A stretch of 11,469 bases of DNA, taken from positions 1 through 11,469 of the forward strand of contig CAOKFJ010000031.1 in NCBI GenBank assembly GCA_948467695.1, in the 5' to 3' direction. The stretch comes from an uncultured Allobaculum sp. GTDB taxonomy: Bacteria; Bacillota_I; Bacilli_A; Erysipelotrichales; Erysipelotrichaceae. This document shows positions 5,424-11,469 of the stretch, in pieces. A model generated the notes under the pieces. That model had not been told where the DNA came from. It worked only from the letters and a program-made list of their open reading frames with translations, and did not search any database. A program made the translations under genes and the position numbers. How positions within the stretch are numbered: position 1 is the first letter of the stretch; each line of letters begins with the position of its first letter.

Positions 5424-6134
5424 ATGAATAAAGAATCTTTTCGTCTTCAGCTGCTCGAAGACGGCATGGAACTGTCGTCTGCACAGCTTGAACAATTTGA
5501 ACACTACCTTCATCTGATTCAGGAATGGAATCAGAAAATGAATTTAACTGCGATTACGGATGATGCCGGAATCTGGGAGAAGCATTTCTACGATTCGGTC
5601 GTTCCTTTTCTGCATACCTCTTTTGCGACACTTTGCGATGTCGGCTCCGGTGCCGGCTTTCCGGGCATTCCGGCGGCGATTGTCTGGCCGGACCGTCATT
5701 TTACGCTGGTTGAACCGCTTGCAAAGCGCTGCCGCTTTTTAAATGAAGTGAAAGAACAGCTCGGTCTGCGCAATGTGACAATCGTCAACGCGCGTGCGGA
5801 AGACTATGTCAAAGAGCACCGCTGCGAATTTGACGCCGTCAGCGCCCGCGCTGTAGCCAGACTGTCCATTCTTATGGAACTGTGCATTCCCCTGCTCAAG
5901 GACGATGGAACGTTTATCGCGCTCAAAGGCGCGGCAGGACACGAAGAACTTGCCAATGCCAAACCGGCTTTGCGCGCGCTTCATGTCCGACTCGATCATG
6001 AAGAAGCTTTCGAGCTGGGAAGCGAGGGCAGCCGCATCAATTTCTATTTCAAAAAAAGCGCGCCTACGCCCGCAAAATACCCGCGCGCGTATGGTGTGAT
6101 CAAGAAGAAACCCTTGGAGGAAACCAATGGCTAA
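5424..6134 (+). CDS. rsmG: 16S rRNA (guanine-N7) methyltransferase RsmG
   Basis: RsmG (GidB) methylates N7 of G527 (E. coli numbering) in 16S rRNA using S-adenosylmethionine. The 236-residue protein has the full family pattern: LIQEWNQKMNLTAIT and KHFYDS in the N-terminal helices, the SAM-binding loop DVGSGAGFPGIP at residues 72-83, the acidic VEP at 96-98, SARAVA at 140-145, and the C-terminal KYPRAYGVIKKKPL. ATG 5424 gives the usual N-terminus (MNKESFRLQLLEDGMELS). A TTG at 5385 would add 13 non-family residues and lies upstream of the predicted promoter. The best SD candidate, GGAG at 5404-5407, is 16 bases away and too far. The stop codon overlaps the parA start by 8 bp, so rsmG, parA and parB form one operon, an arrangement typical of Bacillota chromosomes near the origin. 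Confidence 0.97.
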   Translation: MNKESFRLQLLEDGMELSSAQLEQFEHYLHLIQEWNQKMNLTAITDDAGIWEKHFYDSVVPFLHTSFATLCDVGSGAGFPGIPAAIVWPDRHFTLVEPLAKRCRFLNEVKEQLGLRNVTIVNARAEDYVKEHRCEFDAVSARAVARLSILMELCIPLLKDDGTFIALKGAAGHEELANAKPALRALHVRLDHEEAFELGSEGSRINFYFKKSAPTPAKYPRAYGVIKKKPLEETNG

Positions 6135-6900
6135 GATTATCGCAATTTCAAACCAGAAAGGCGGTGTCGGCAAGACAACGACCGCGATCAACTTGTCGAG
6201 CGCTCTGTCCTATCTGGGGCTGAATGTCCTCCTTGTCGATTTCGACTCCCAGGGCAATGCGTCTCAGGGACTGAATGCTCTCAAATACAATGACCAGCCG
6301 ACCATCTACAACGTTCTGCTTGAAGGACTGCCGGTGCGCGACGCGATTGTGCATGGCGAGAAGACAAAGATTGATATCCTTCCCGCCAACGTATCACTCG
6401 CAGGTGCCGACCTGATCATGGATCGTCTGGAAACCGGAAAAGAAAGACTGCTTAAAAACGCGCTCGAGCCGGTGCGCGACGCGTATGATTTCATCATCAT
6501 TGACTGTCCGCCCTCTCTGGGTCTGCTCAATACCAACGCTTTGACAGCCGCCGACAGTGTGCTGATTCCTGTACAGTGCGAATACTATGCGCTGGAAGGT
6601 GTAACGCAGCTGCTGCTGACGATTCGCATGGTGCAGAAAACGAGCAATCCGAATCTTCGCATTGAGGGCATCGTCATGACGATGTTTGACTACCGCACCC
6701 GTCTGTCGGTCGATGTTTCGCAGGAAGTCCGCCAGACGTTCGGACGCCTTGTGTATCAGAACTCCATCCCCCGCAATGTAAAACTGTCCCAGGCTCCCAG
6801 CCGCGGCGTTTCGATTTTTGAATACGATACCCGCTGCAAAGGCGCAAAAGCCTATGCGGCTCTTACCCGTGAAATGCTTCATATCGAAGAGGACATATAA
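6127..6900 (+). CDS. parA: Chromosome partitioning ATPase ParA (Soj)
   Basis: ParA/Soj is a deviant-Walker ATPase that dimerises on DNA with ATP and is stimulated by ParB to move or separate the origin region; in Bacillus it also modulates DnaA. The protein has 257 residues. The deviant Walker A motif KGGVGKTTT is at residues 11-19 with its signature lysine (K11). The A' motif is DFDSQGNAS (38-46), and Walker B is FIIIDCPPS (122-130). IPRNVKLSQAPSRG (214-227) is the conserved loop in which Soj usually has KLSEAPS; here Gln replaces Glu. Length and N-terminus fit the short chromosomal Soj class, not plasmid ParA with an N-terminal HTH. GGAGG (6116-6120) lies six bases before the ATG, inside the end of rsmG, so translation is probably coupled. 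parB follows after one base. Confidence 0.97.
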   Translation: MAKIIAISNQKGGVGKTTTAINLSSALSYLGLNVLLVDFDSQGNASQGLNALKYNDQPTIYNVLLEGLPVRDAIVHGEKTKIDILPANVSLAGADLIMDRLETGKERLLKNALEPVRDAYDFIIIDCPPSLGLLNTNALTAADSVLIPVQCEYYALEGVTQLLLTIRMVQKTSNPNLRIEGIVMTMFDYRTRLSVDVSQEVRQTFGRLVYQNSIPRNVKLSQAPSRGVSIFEYDTRCKGAKAYAALTREMLHIEEDI

Positions 6901-6901
6901 C

Positions 6902-7876
6902 ATGACTGCCAATCTCAAAGGTCTGGGAAAAGGATTCAATCAAATATTCGGATCTGACGTTTCGAATGTGCTCGATGCGATTCAGAACGGCGAGCCGGTT
7001 TCCACTGAGATAAACACAAGCGAGCCCGCGCGCATTTCGGTCAACGAGATTCGCCCCAACCCATATCAGCCCCGCAAAGTGTTTGATGAAACCGCGCTTG
7101 AAGAACTTGCCGCCTCGATTCGCGAACATGGTGTCTTTACCCCGATTCTGGTCAAAAAAAGCATTCAGGGCTATGAACTGATCGCCGGCGAGCGCCGTCT
7201 GCGCGCGAGCCGTCTGGCAAATCAGACAACGATTCCCGCCATTATCGTTGACTTTGACGATAAGCAGATGATGGAAATCTCGCTGCTCGAAAATATTCAG
7301 CGTGAAAATCTCAATGCGATTGAAGAGGCTAAAGCGTATGATCAGCTGCTCAAAACGCTTCATTATACGCAGGAGCAGCTTGCCGCGCGCGTGGGCAAAA
7401 GCCGTGAACATGTGGCGAACCTGCTTCGACTGCTTCGTCTTCCGGATGAAGTGTCTCAGCTGGTTGCCGACAAAAAACTGTCCATGGGGCATGCCAGAGC
7501 GCTCCTTCCGCTCAAAGACAAAAAACTGATCACGCAGGTGGCGGATCAGGCAATCAATGAATCCTGGTCAGTCCGCATGATTGAAGCCAGAGTGCGCACC
7601 ATTCTCGAACAGAAAGAAAAAGAAAAAACACGTCTGGAAAAGATGTCGAAGAAGGCGAAATATGACGCCGACTTTGTAGTGCATTTAAGTCCGGAAGAAG
7701 AAGAGCGGCATGAAAAAGAGGAACAGGAAAATATGTTTCTTCGCGAGGCGTGCCGAAATCTCGAAGAGCATTTTCAGACGCCTGTCAAAATCCGTTCGAA
7801 CTCCATCGTTATCCGTTATGAAGACAATCGCGATCTGACGCGCATTCTCGAACTTCTCGGACTGACGGAAGAATAG
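6902..7876 (+). CDS. parB: Chromosome partitioning protein ParB (Spo0J)
   Basis: ParB/Spo0J binds parS sites, slides as a CTP-dependent clamp, loads SMC and stimulates ParA. The protein has 324 residues. An N-terminal KGLGKGFNQIFG motif (6-17), of the kind that activates ParA, comes first. The CTP-binding ParB/sulfiredoxin-like domain follows, with RPNPYQPRK (51-59), GERRLRAS (96-103) and ENIQRENLN (130-138). The HTH for parS lies at about 154-178 (YTQEQLAARVGKSREHVANL), continuing into LSMGHARALL. A charged linker at about 233-285 leads to the dimerisation region with VKIRSNSIVIRY and ILELLG. ATG 6902 has GAAGAGGA about eight bases upstream; extending 28 codons further would only overlap parA. 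It is the last gene of the rsmG-parA-parB operon. No Noc paralogue is encoded in the window. Confidence 0.97.
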   Translation: MTANLKGLGKGFNQIFGSDVSNVLDAIQNGEPVSTEINTSEPARISVNEIRPNPYQPRKVFDETALEELAASIREHGVFTPILVKKSIQGYELIAGERRLRASRLANQTTIPAIIVDFDDKQMMEISLLENIQRENLNAIEEAKAYDQLLKTLHYTQEQLAARVGKSREHVANLLRLLRLPDEVSQLVADKKLSMGHARALLPLKDKKLITQVADQAINESWSVRMIEARVRTILEQKEKEKTRLEKMSKKAKYDADFVVHLSPEEEERHEKEEQENMFLREACRNLEEHFQTPVKIRSNSIVIRYEDNRDLTRILELLGLTEE

Positions 7877-7901
7877 TCTTGTTCACATTTCCGAAAAATT
7901 G

Positions 7902-7950
7902 AAAAGTGCCTCGCTGCACGCTTGATTTAGCGTACAGTGAGGCACTTTTT
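7902..7950. terminator. Bidirectional terminator between parB and the hydrolase gene
   Basis: AAAAGTGCCTC (7902-7912) pairs with GAGGCACTTTT (7939-7949). The stem continues inward through a G-U pair, CTG/CAG, one mismatch and ACGC/GCGT, leaving an eight-base loop. A T-run follows on the plus strand and the A-rich left flank gives one on the minus strand. It can therefore end both the parB transcript and the converging hydrolase transcript. Confidence 0.93.
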
Positions 7951-7982
7951 CTGTCGATTTATGTCTTTCGACTGCGTTTTTT

Positions 7983-8939
7983 CTATTTTCTGTTTTCCAT
8001 GTACAAGCCGCCGTTTAGCTGCGAGGCAGTAAACGCCTGGGCGCGTTTGAGTGCAAGTCTGCCATGACGCGTATGCGTGCAGAGCCCGCCGGCATGCACG
8101 CCGGCGATTTTTCCTGTGCACAGATGATCCATGCGCGCGACGCCGCAAAGGGCAAGCTTTTCGCAAAGCGCTTCAGAGCAAGGTCTGAGCGGGTCTTTGT
8201 CGGAGAGGATAACCGCAGTTGGAGGAAAGCGTTCATCGACATAATGCAAAGGCGAAGCCGCTTTTGCATCGCTGGATTTTACAAAGGCAAGAGAGTGCTC
8301 TCTGCCCTGTCCGGTAAATCCCGTCAGACAGTCTTCGATATTGGGAAAATCAAGAGAGAGAATGCCTTCGAGATCGTAAATACCGCTGATCAGCACACAC
8401 GCCTGCGGATTGAATTCGCGGTGATGCGAGAAGCGGATGTTCAGTTTGTCATACAGTTCATGATGACGGGATATCGCGGCGATGAATGCCGCAATGTAGG
8501 CTCCGGCGGATTCGCCGGCAAGAACAATGCGGGTGGTATCGAACTGATGAATATGAGCATGGTCGAATACCCACTCGATTGCGCGAAACGCCTGCTGGAG
8601 AAAGGAGGGAAAGGGATGATCGATGCCGCAGTTGTAATCGACATTGACTGCTGCATATCCTTCTTCCGCCCATTTGGCGCAATAGTACAGGCGCGGTTCT
8701 TTCGAACCGCTCGTAAAGCCGCCGCCATGAAAGTAGATAAATACCGGGCGAAGATTGTCTCTGCTGTCGAGTGTGTCGTACACATCAAGCAGAGAGTGTC
8801 CGCGCGTGTCGTCATAGCGTATGTTTTTCTGTTTGCGTACACCTTTTGTAGAGGTGTGCAGAATCAGATGGAGCGATTTGTCGCTGGCCATCTGCATCGC
8901 TTTGACGAGGCGGGCGCGGATTTTTTCTTTTCTGGTCAT
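7983..8939 (-). CDS. Alpha/beta hydrolase, HSL-type esterase
   Basis: This 318-residue cytoplasmic protein belongs to the alpha/beta-hydrolase fold, closest in motifs to the hormone-sensitive-lipase-like (carboxylesterase type IV) group. PVFIYFHGGGFTSGSKEP carries the oxyanion-hole HGGG at residues 71-74. GESAGA places the catalytic serine at residue 144. ILSDKDPLRP supplies the likely catalytic Asp, D249. The catalytic His is less clear: H282 (IAGVHAGGLC) is the best placed, with H288 and H292 as alternatives. No signal peptide is present. The substrate cannot be told from the sequence; short-chain or aryl ester hydrolysis is the usual family activity. The start at 8939 (MTRKEKIRAR) has an AGGAAA SD (complement of 8946-8951). 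A further 53 in-frame codons upstream look non-coding and overlap the predicted leader hairpin. It is a single-gene unit convergent with parB. Confidence 0.88.
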   Translation of the reverse strand: MTRKEKIRARLVKAMQMASDKSLHLILHTSTKGVRKQKNIRYDDTRGHSLLDVYDTLDSRDNLRPVFIYFHGGGFTSGSKEPRLYYCAKWAEEGYAAVNVDYNCGIDHPFPSFLQQAFRAIEWVFDHAHIHQFDTTRIVLAGESAGAYIAAFIAAISRHHELYDKLNIRFSHHREFNPQACVLISGIYDLEGILSLDFPNIEDCLTGFTGQGREHSLAFVKSSDAKAASPLHYVDERFPPTAVILSDKDPLRPCSEALCEKLALCGVARMDHLCTGKIAGVHAGGLCTHTRHGRLALKRAQAFTASQLNGGLYMENRK

Positions 8940-8954
8940 AGTGTTTCCTGTTCG

Positions 8955-8986
8955 GACCGTTTGGATTTCTTTCGAAATGAACGGTC
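8955..8986 (-). promoter_or_regulatory. Hairpin in the 5' leader of the hydrolase gene
   Basis: GACCGTT (8955-8961) pairs with AACGGTC (8980-8986). Inside, ATTTC (8965-8969) pairs with GAAAT (8974-8978) around a four-base loop. The hairpin ends a few bases before the SD of the hydrolase gene, so it could influence ribosome access, protect the mRNA or act as an operator. There is no T-run, so it is not a terminator. Confidence 0.45.
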
Positions 8987-8994
8987 TTTGATCA

Positions 8995-9060
8995 TGCCGG
9001 CACAAAGCAGGCATTGGTTTGCGCATGATGCCTCTTTTATGCCGGCAATTGAATATACCA
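8995..9060 (-). promoter_or_regulatory. Candidate hydrolase promoter with two TGCCGGCA palindromes
   Basis: On the minus strand an extended -10 element, TGG followed by TATATT (complement of 9052-9060), predicts transcription from about base 9045. No good -35 is seen at the right spacing. The palindrome TGCCGGCA occurs at 9040-9047, covering the predicted start, and again at 8995-9002 within the leader, 45 bp apart. Paired identical palindromes at a promoter suggest operators, but no matching regulator is recognised here. Confidence 0.35.
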
Positions 9061-9304
9061 TGCATTGCAGGCAGGCAAGCAAATGAAGCAGATGGCACAA
9101 TGAAAAAATCCGAAACGGAATATGTGCCAATCCATGGATGAAAATCTGAAAATCAGATGCAATTCACATGCGGTGCATGATGCGTATCGTGCAAATCTTT
9201 CTTTCAGACTGCCTTATGCCGACTGAATTTATGGCGTATATGCCCTGCTTTTTCAGATTCAACACGCAGGAAAAGGAATAAACGGCTCATATGTGCATCT
9301 GCAG
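9061..9304. other. Non-coding stretch between hydrolase promoter and terminator
   Basis: With the flanking leader and terminator this is a gene-free span of 441 bases (8940-9380). A 31-codon plus-strand frame including its stop (ATG 9134 to TGA at 9226-9228) has no SD and no recognisable motif. A weak hairpin, ATCTG with CAGAT, lies near 9144-9158. Nothing else could be identified. Confidence 0.4.
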
Positions 9305-9359
9305 AAAACGGCTGCGCGTCTTTGCTCGATTGGAGCATGCCAGGACGTGCAGCCGTTTT
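9305..9359 (-). terminator. Intrinsic terminator of the glf-DUF5662 transcript
   Basis: AAAACGGCTGC (9305-9315) pairs with GCAGCCGTTTT (9349-9359). The stem extends inward by GCGTC/GACGT with one G-U pair, and a further TGCTC/GAGCA hairpin sits at its tip. It begins 21 bases after the DUF5662 stop codon on the minus strand, with T residues after either arm, so it can work in both directions. Confidence 0.9.
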
Positions 9360-9380
9360 GATCGGAAAAAACAAGTTTGA

Positions 9381-9926
9381 TTAGATTCCGCTTTTGCCGG
9401 TGTATTTCCAGCGGTTGAGAAGAAAGCGGATGCGCTTGATCGTTTTTTCAAGTCCATGATCGGCGAGATACTGCAGCAGATAGCGGATCTGCCGCTCGGT
9501 ATCCGGATGGAAGACGGTCGACTTGAGATTGTCTTCAAAGTACTTCAGCGCGCTGTCGTCTCGGTACTCGTCTTTCATGTACGTCATCGAAGCGGCGACG
9601 CGGTCGCAGAACATTTCAACGATATAGTTGAACGCCATGGGAGTAGCGCGCAGTCCGTCCTTGCCGTTGTCGATCCAGTATTCCCAGTGATGCGGGTTGC
9701 GGCCTTTGTGATGCAGCCAGGAAGTGGAATAGCCTTCAACTTCTTTCTGCGCGTTGATTGGCGAGCGAAAGCCCTGATAGTAGCGAAAACCGGTGCGCAG
9801 TTCGATGGGCGAGTATTTGGAAAGATCCTGTTTATACAGTCCGCATCGAAAGCAAAGCCAGGTCACTTTCCATTTGTGTTCGTTGATTGTGTGAAGATGT
9901 CCTTTGACTTTTTCTGGATCGTACAT
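9381..9926 (-). CDS. DUF5662 family protein of unknown function
   Basis: The 181-residue protein matches the DUF5662 pattern: an N-terminal HLHTINEHKWKV helix, DLSKYSPIEL (about residues 35-44), a YYQGFRSPINAQKEVEGYS stretch, and the signature WLHHKGRNPHHWEYWID in the middle. A helical C-terminal half ends in a basic segment (KRIRFLLNRWK). The many conserved His and Asp residues suggest a metal-binding hydrolase-like fold, but no activity is established to my knowledge. The usual HDLSK motif appears here as QDLSK, and the sequence just before it seems a few residues short, so one presumed ligand may be lost. The start at 9926 is chosen because AAGGAG (complement of 9933-9938) lies six bases upstream; longer starts would overlap this SD. 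glf lies 77 bases upstream on the same strand, so co-transcription is likely, although a functional link is not evident. Confidence 0.82.
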   Translation of the reverse strand: MYDPEKVKGHLHTINEHKWKVTWLCFRCGLYKQDLSKYSPIELRTGFRYYQGFRSPINAQKEVEGYSTSWLHHKGRNPHHWEYWIDNGKDGLRATPMAFNYIVEMFCDRVAASMTYMKDEYRDDSALKYFEDNLKSTVFHPDTERQIRYLLQYLADHGLEKTIKRIRFLLNRWKYTGKSGI

Positions 9927-10003
9927 GCGAGTCTCCTTCTGATGCATCACTTGCTCGCAAATACGTCCACGGTTTCTGTTTAATGCTTCGGCTGGCAGAC
10001 AGA

Positions 10004-11131
10004 TCAGCGAACGCGTTCGAGTTCTTTTTTCGAAGCGTCCAGAGCAGAGGCGACTACAGCGTCCATGTCGTAGTACTTGTATTCGCCAAGGCGTCCGCCG
10101 AAGATGACGTTTTCTTCTGTCTCGCCGAGTTTTTTGTATTTGCGATAGAGGTCGCTGTTCTTTTCGTCGTTGACCGGATAGTACGGTTCATCGCCGACTT
10201 TCCATTCCGAGCTGTACTCGCGTGAAATGATGGTGACCGGCGATCCGAGGTCTTCAAACCATTTGTGCTCGATAATGCGTGTCCAGGGGGTCTGCGCGTC
10301 GGTATAGTTGACGGCGGCGTTTCCCTGGAAGTTGTCGGTATCGAGCTTTTCGGTTTCAAAGCGGACAGAACGATATTCAAGCGGACCGAGTGAATACTTA
10401 AAGTATTCATCGATCGGGCCGGTAAAGACAATGGTCTGCGCAATGGAATTCCACTTTTCGCGGTCTTTGAGGTAGTCCTGTTCGAGTTCGACGGAAATAC
10501 CATCGAGCAGATTTTCGACCATCTTCGTGTAGCCGCCGATGGGGATGCCCTGATAGAGGGCGTTGAAGTAGTTGTTGTCGAAAGTCAGACGCACGGGAAG
10601 GCGGCGTATGATGAACGCGGGAAGTTCGCTGCAGGGGCGTCCCCACTGTTTTTCGGTATAGCCCTTGATCAGCTTTTCATAAATATCGCGGCCGACCAGT
10701 TTGATCGCCTGTTCTTCAAGGTTTTTCGGTTCGCCTTTGATCTCGGCGCGCTGCTCTTCGATTTTCTTCTGAGCCTGCTGCGGGGTGACAACGCCCCACA
10801 TCTTGTTGAAGGTATACATGTTGAAAGGAAGAGAATACAGTTCGCCTTTGTAGTTGGCGACAACGGTATTGGTGAAGCGGTTGAATCGGGCAAAGCGGTT
10901 GAGATACGTCCAGACGTCCTCGTTGTTGGTGTGGAAAATATGCGCGCCGTACTGGTGCACGTGGATATTGTCTTCCAGGCGGGTGTAGATATTGCCGGCG
11001 ATATGGTTTCGACGGTCGATGACTTTGACTTTTTTTCCGGCATCCGCCATCTGGCGTGCAAAAACAGCACCATACAGACCGGCGCCGACGATCAAATAGT
11101 CGTATTCATATGCAGAATGTTTTTCAGACAT
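10004..11131 (-). CDS. glf: UDP-galactopyranose mutase
   Basis: Glf is a flavoenzyme that interconverts UDP-galactopyranose and UDP-galactofuranose in the cytoplasm, supplying galactofuranose for cell-surface glycans. The protein has 375 residues, normal for bacterial Glf. The FAD-binding GxGxxG is in YLIVGAGLYGAVFARQMA (about 12-29), followed by VIDRRNHIAGNIY. Further signatures are YGAHIFHTNNEDVW, LPFNMYTFNKMWGV, IKGYTEKQWGRPCSELP, the FDNNYFNALYQGIPIGGYTKM region, the EYRSVRFE segment, and GGRLGEYKYYDMD near the C-terminus, which holds conserved arginine and tyrosine residues of the active site. The start at 11131 is fixed by CAGGAG (complement of 11138-11143) six bases upstream; 24 further in-frame codons run into a palindrome. 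No galactofuranosyltransferase or epimerase is encoded beside it here, so the glycan cannot be named. Confidence 0.97.
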   Translation of the reverse strand: MSEKHSAYEYDYLIVGAGLYGAVFARQMADAGKKVKVIDRRNHIAGNIYTRLEDNIHVHQYGAHIFHTNNEDVWTYLNRFARFNRFTNTVVANYKGELYSLPFNMYTFNKMWGVVTPQQAQKKIEEQRAEIKGEPKNLEEQAIKLVGRDIYEKLIKGYTEKQWGRPCSELPAFIIRRLPVRLTFDNNYFNALYQGIPIGGYTKMVENLLDGISVELEQDYLKDREKWNSIAQTIVFTGPIDEYFKYSLGPLEYRSVRFETEKLDTDNFQGNAAVNYTDAQTPWTRIIEHKWFEDLGSPVTIISREYSSEWKVGDEPYYPVNDEKNSDLYRKYKKLGETEENVIFGGRLGEYKYYDMDAVVASALDASKKELERVR

Positions 11132-11186
11132 TAAAATCTCCTGTTCCGTCAAAGGCTTATGGCAGCGCAGTAAAAGACGCATGAAT

Positions 11187-11203
11187 ATGCGGCACTGCCG
11201 CAT
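11187..11203. repeat. 17-bp palindrome upstream of glf
   Basis: ATGCGGCA (11187-11194) and TGCCGCAT (11196-11203) form a perfect inverted repeat around one base. It lies 56-72 bases upstream of the glf start codon. It may be an operator or, in RNA, part of a leader structure. No T-run follows, so it is not a terminator. Confidence 0.6.
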
Positions 11204-11390
11204 GGATCATCTGAAAAGCTCATAAGACTGACGGTCTATGGTTGAAATTCATTATTTATTGTATCCAAAAATGGAAAATCATCGATTTCTGTACCCGCCT
11301 AAGATACTTTTGCGCTGAAAGTATTTGCAAAATAGTCATAAACGCTAATAATTCAACAGGAACTTTAGGTAAATGTCCTGAGATTTGTGG
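11204..11390. other. Non-coding right-end region
   Basis: This is part of the 338-base gene-free span to the right of glf. It is AT-rich, especially at 11240-11300. On the minus strand TACAAT (near 11255-11265) could be a -10 box for glf, but no convincing -35 accompanies it. A weak hairpin, CAGGA with TCCTG, lies at about 11358-11380. A plus-strand frame beginning with TTG at 11242 has no SD or recognisable motif and was not called a gene. Confidence 0.4.
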
Positions 11391-11420
11391 TTGCACGGAT
11401 TTTGGGGGGATTGCTATAAT
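11391..11420 (+). promoter_or_regulatory. Strong extended -10 promoter reading out of the window
   Basis: A perfect TATAAT (11415-11420) is preceded by TGC, making an extended -10 element (TGCTATAAT). TTGCAC (11391-11396) serves as a -35 at an 18-base spacing. Transcription would start near 11427 and continue past the right end, so the gene it drives is not in the window. Confidence 0.7.
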
Positions 11421-11469
11421 CCGGAGTTTGTCAGTTTTTGAAGAGTAAAAAGGGCTTAATTGACTATAT

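Noticed and set aside
8064..9086. Open frame of 340 codons on the plus strand opposite the hydrolase gene
   Set aside because: The opposite strand carries clear HGGG and GESAGA motifs with a sensible SD. The plus-strand translation matches nothing I recognise and is a shadow.
9134..9228. 31-codon plus-strand frame (including its stop) in the hydrolase-terminator gap
   Set aside because: No SD, no motif and low complexity; frames of this length occur by chance.
10950..10965. CACGTG core resembling the centre of parS
   Set aside because: The flanking bases do not match parS, and it lies inside the glf coding sequence.
11242..11448. Plus-strand frame of 68 codons at the right edge
   Set aside because: It starts with TTG, lacks an SD, runs through a strong promoter and has no recognisable protein features.

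Overview
The window looks like a chromosomal segment of a low-to-moderate GC Bacillota (Firmicutes) bacterium. Four observations support this. There is an rpoE-type RNA polymerase delta subunit, which is known essentially only from this phylum. An argS-rpoE pair follows a DUF1934/YwiB-like gene, as around argS in Bacillus. There is an rsmG-parA(soj)-parB(spo0J) cluster. Most genes have strong AAGGAG-type Shine-Dalgarno (SD) sites. A member of Erysipelotrichia or a neighbouring class would fit, but that placement is an inference.

Layout, left to right. (1) Bases 1-2794, plus strand: a small DUF1934-like gene, a gap with several inverted repeats, argS (with an exact 24-bp tandem duplication of its SD and start codon), rpoE, then a strong intrinsic terminator. 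(2) Bases 2795-3462: a stand-alone XRE-type HTH regulator with three predicted membrane helices, preceded by an inverted repeat that contains a consensus -35 box. (3) Bases 3463-4930: a non-coding gap with a minus-strand terminator, then a minus-strand single-pass membrane protein with an extracellular DUF4230 domain. (4) Bases 4931-5423: a 493-base non-coding region with two terminator-like hairpins, a possible attenuator or small RNA, and a promoter placed so that rsmG may be leaderless. (5) Bases 5424-7950: the tightly packed rsmG-parA-parB operon and a bidirectional terminator. (6) Bases 7983-9060, minus strand: an HSL-type alpha/beta hydrolase with a long predicted 5' leader containing a hairpin and two TGCCGGCA palindromes. 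(7) Bases 9305-11131, minus strand: glf (UDP-galactopyranose mutase) followed by a DUF5662 gene and a terminator. (8) The right edge: a 17-bp palindrome upstream of glf and a strong extended -10 promoter firing out of the window.

How the genes work together: argS and rpoE serve translation and transcription. rsmG methylates 16S rRNA, and parA-parB segregate the origin region of the chromosome. glf makes UDP-galactofuranose for surface glycans. The hydrolase, the DUF4230 protein, the DUF5662 protein and the HTH-membrane protein are accessory functions whose substrates or targets cannot be read from the sequence. I found no mobile element, CRISPR array, rRNA, tRNA or defence system. The least ordinary signals are regulatory: the duplicated argS start, the hairpins before argS, the possible leader-peptide attenuator before rsmG, and two genes that may have little or no 5' leader.
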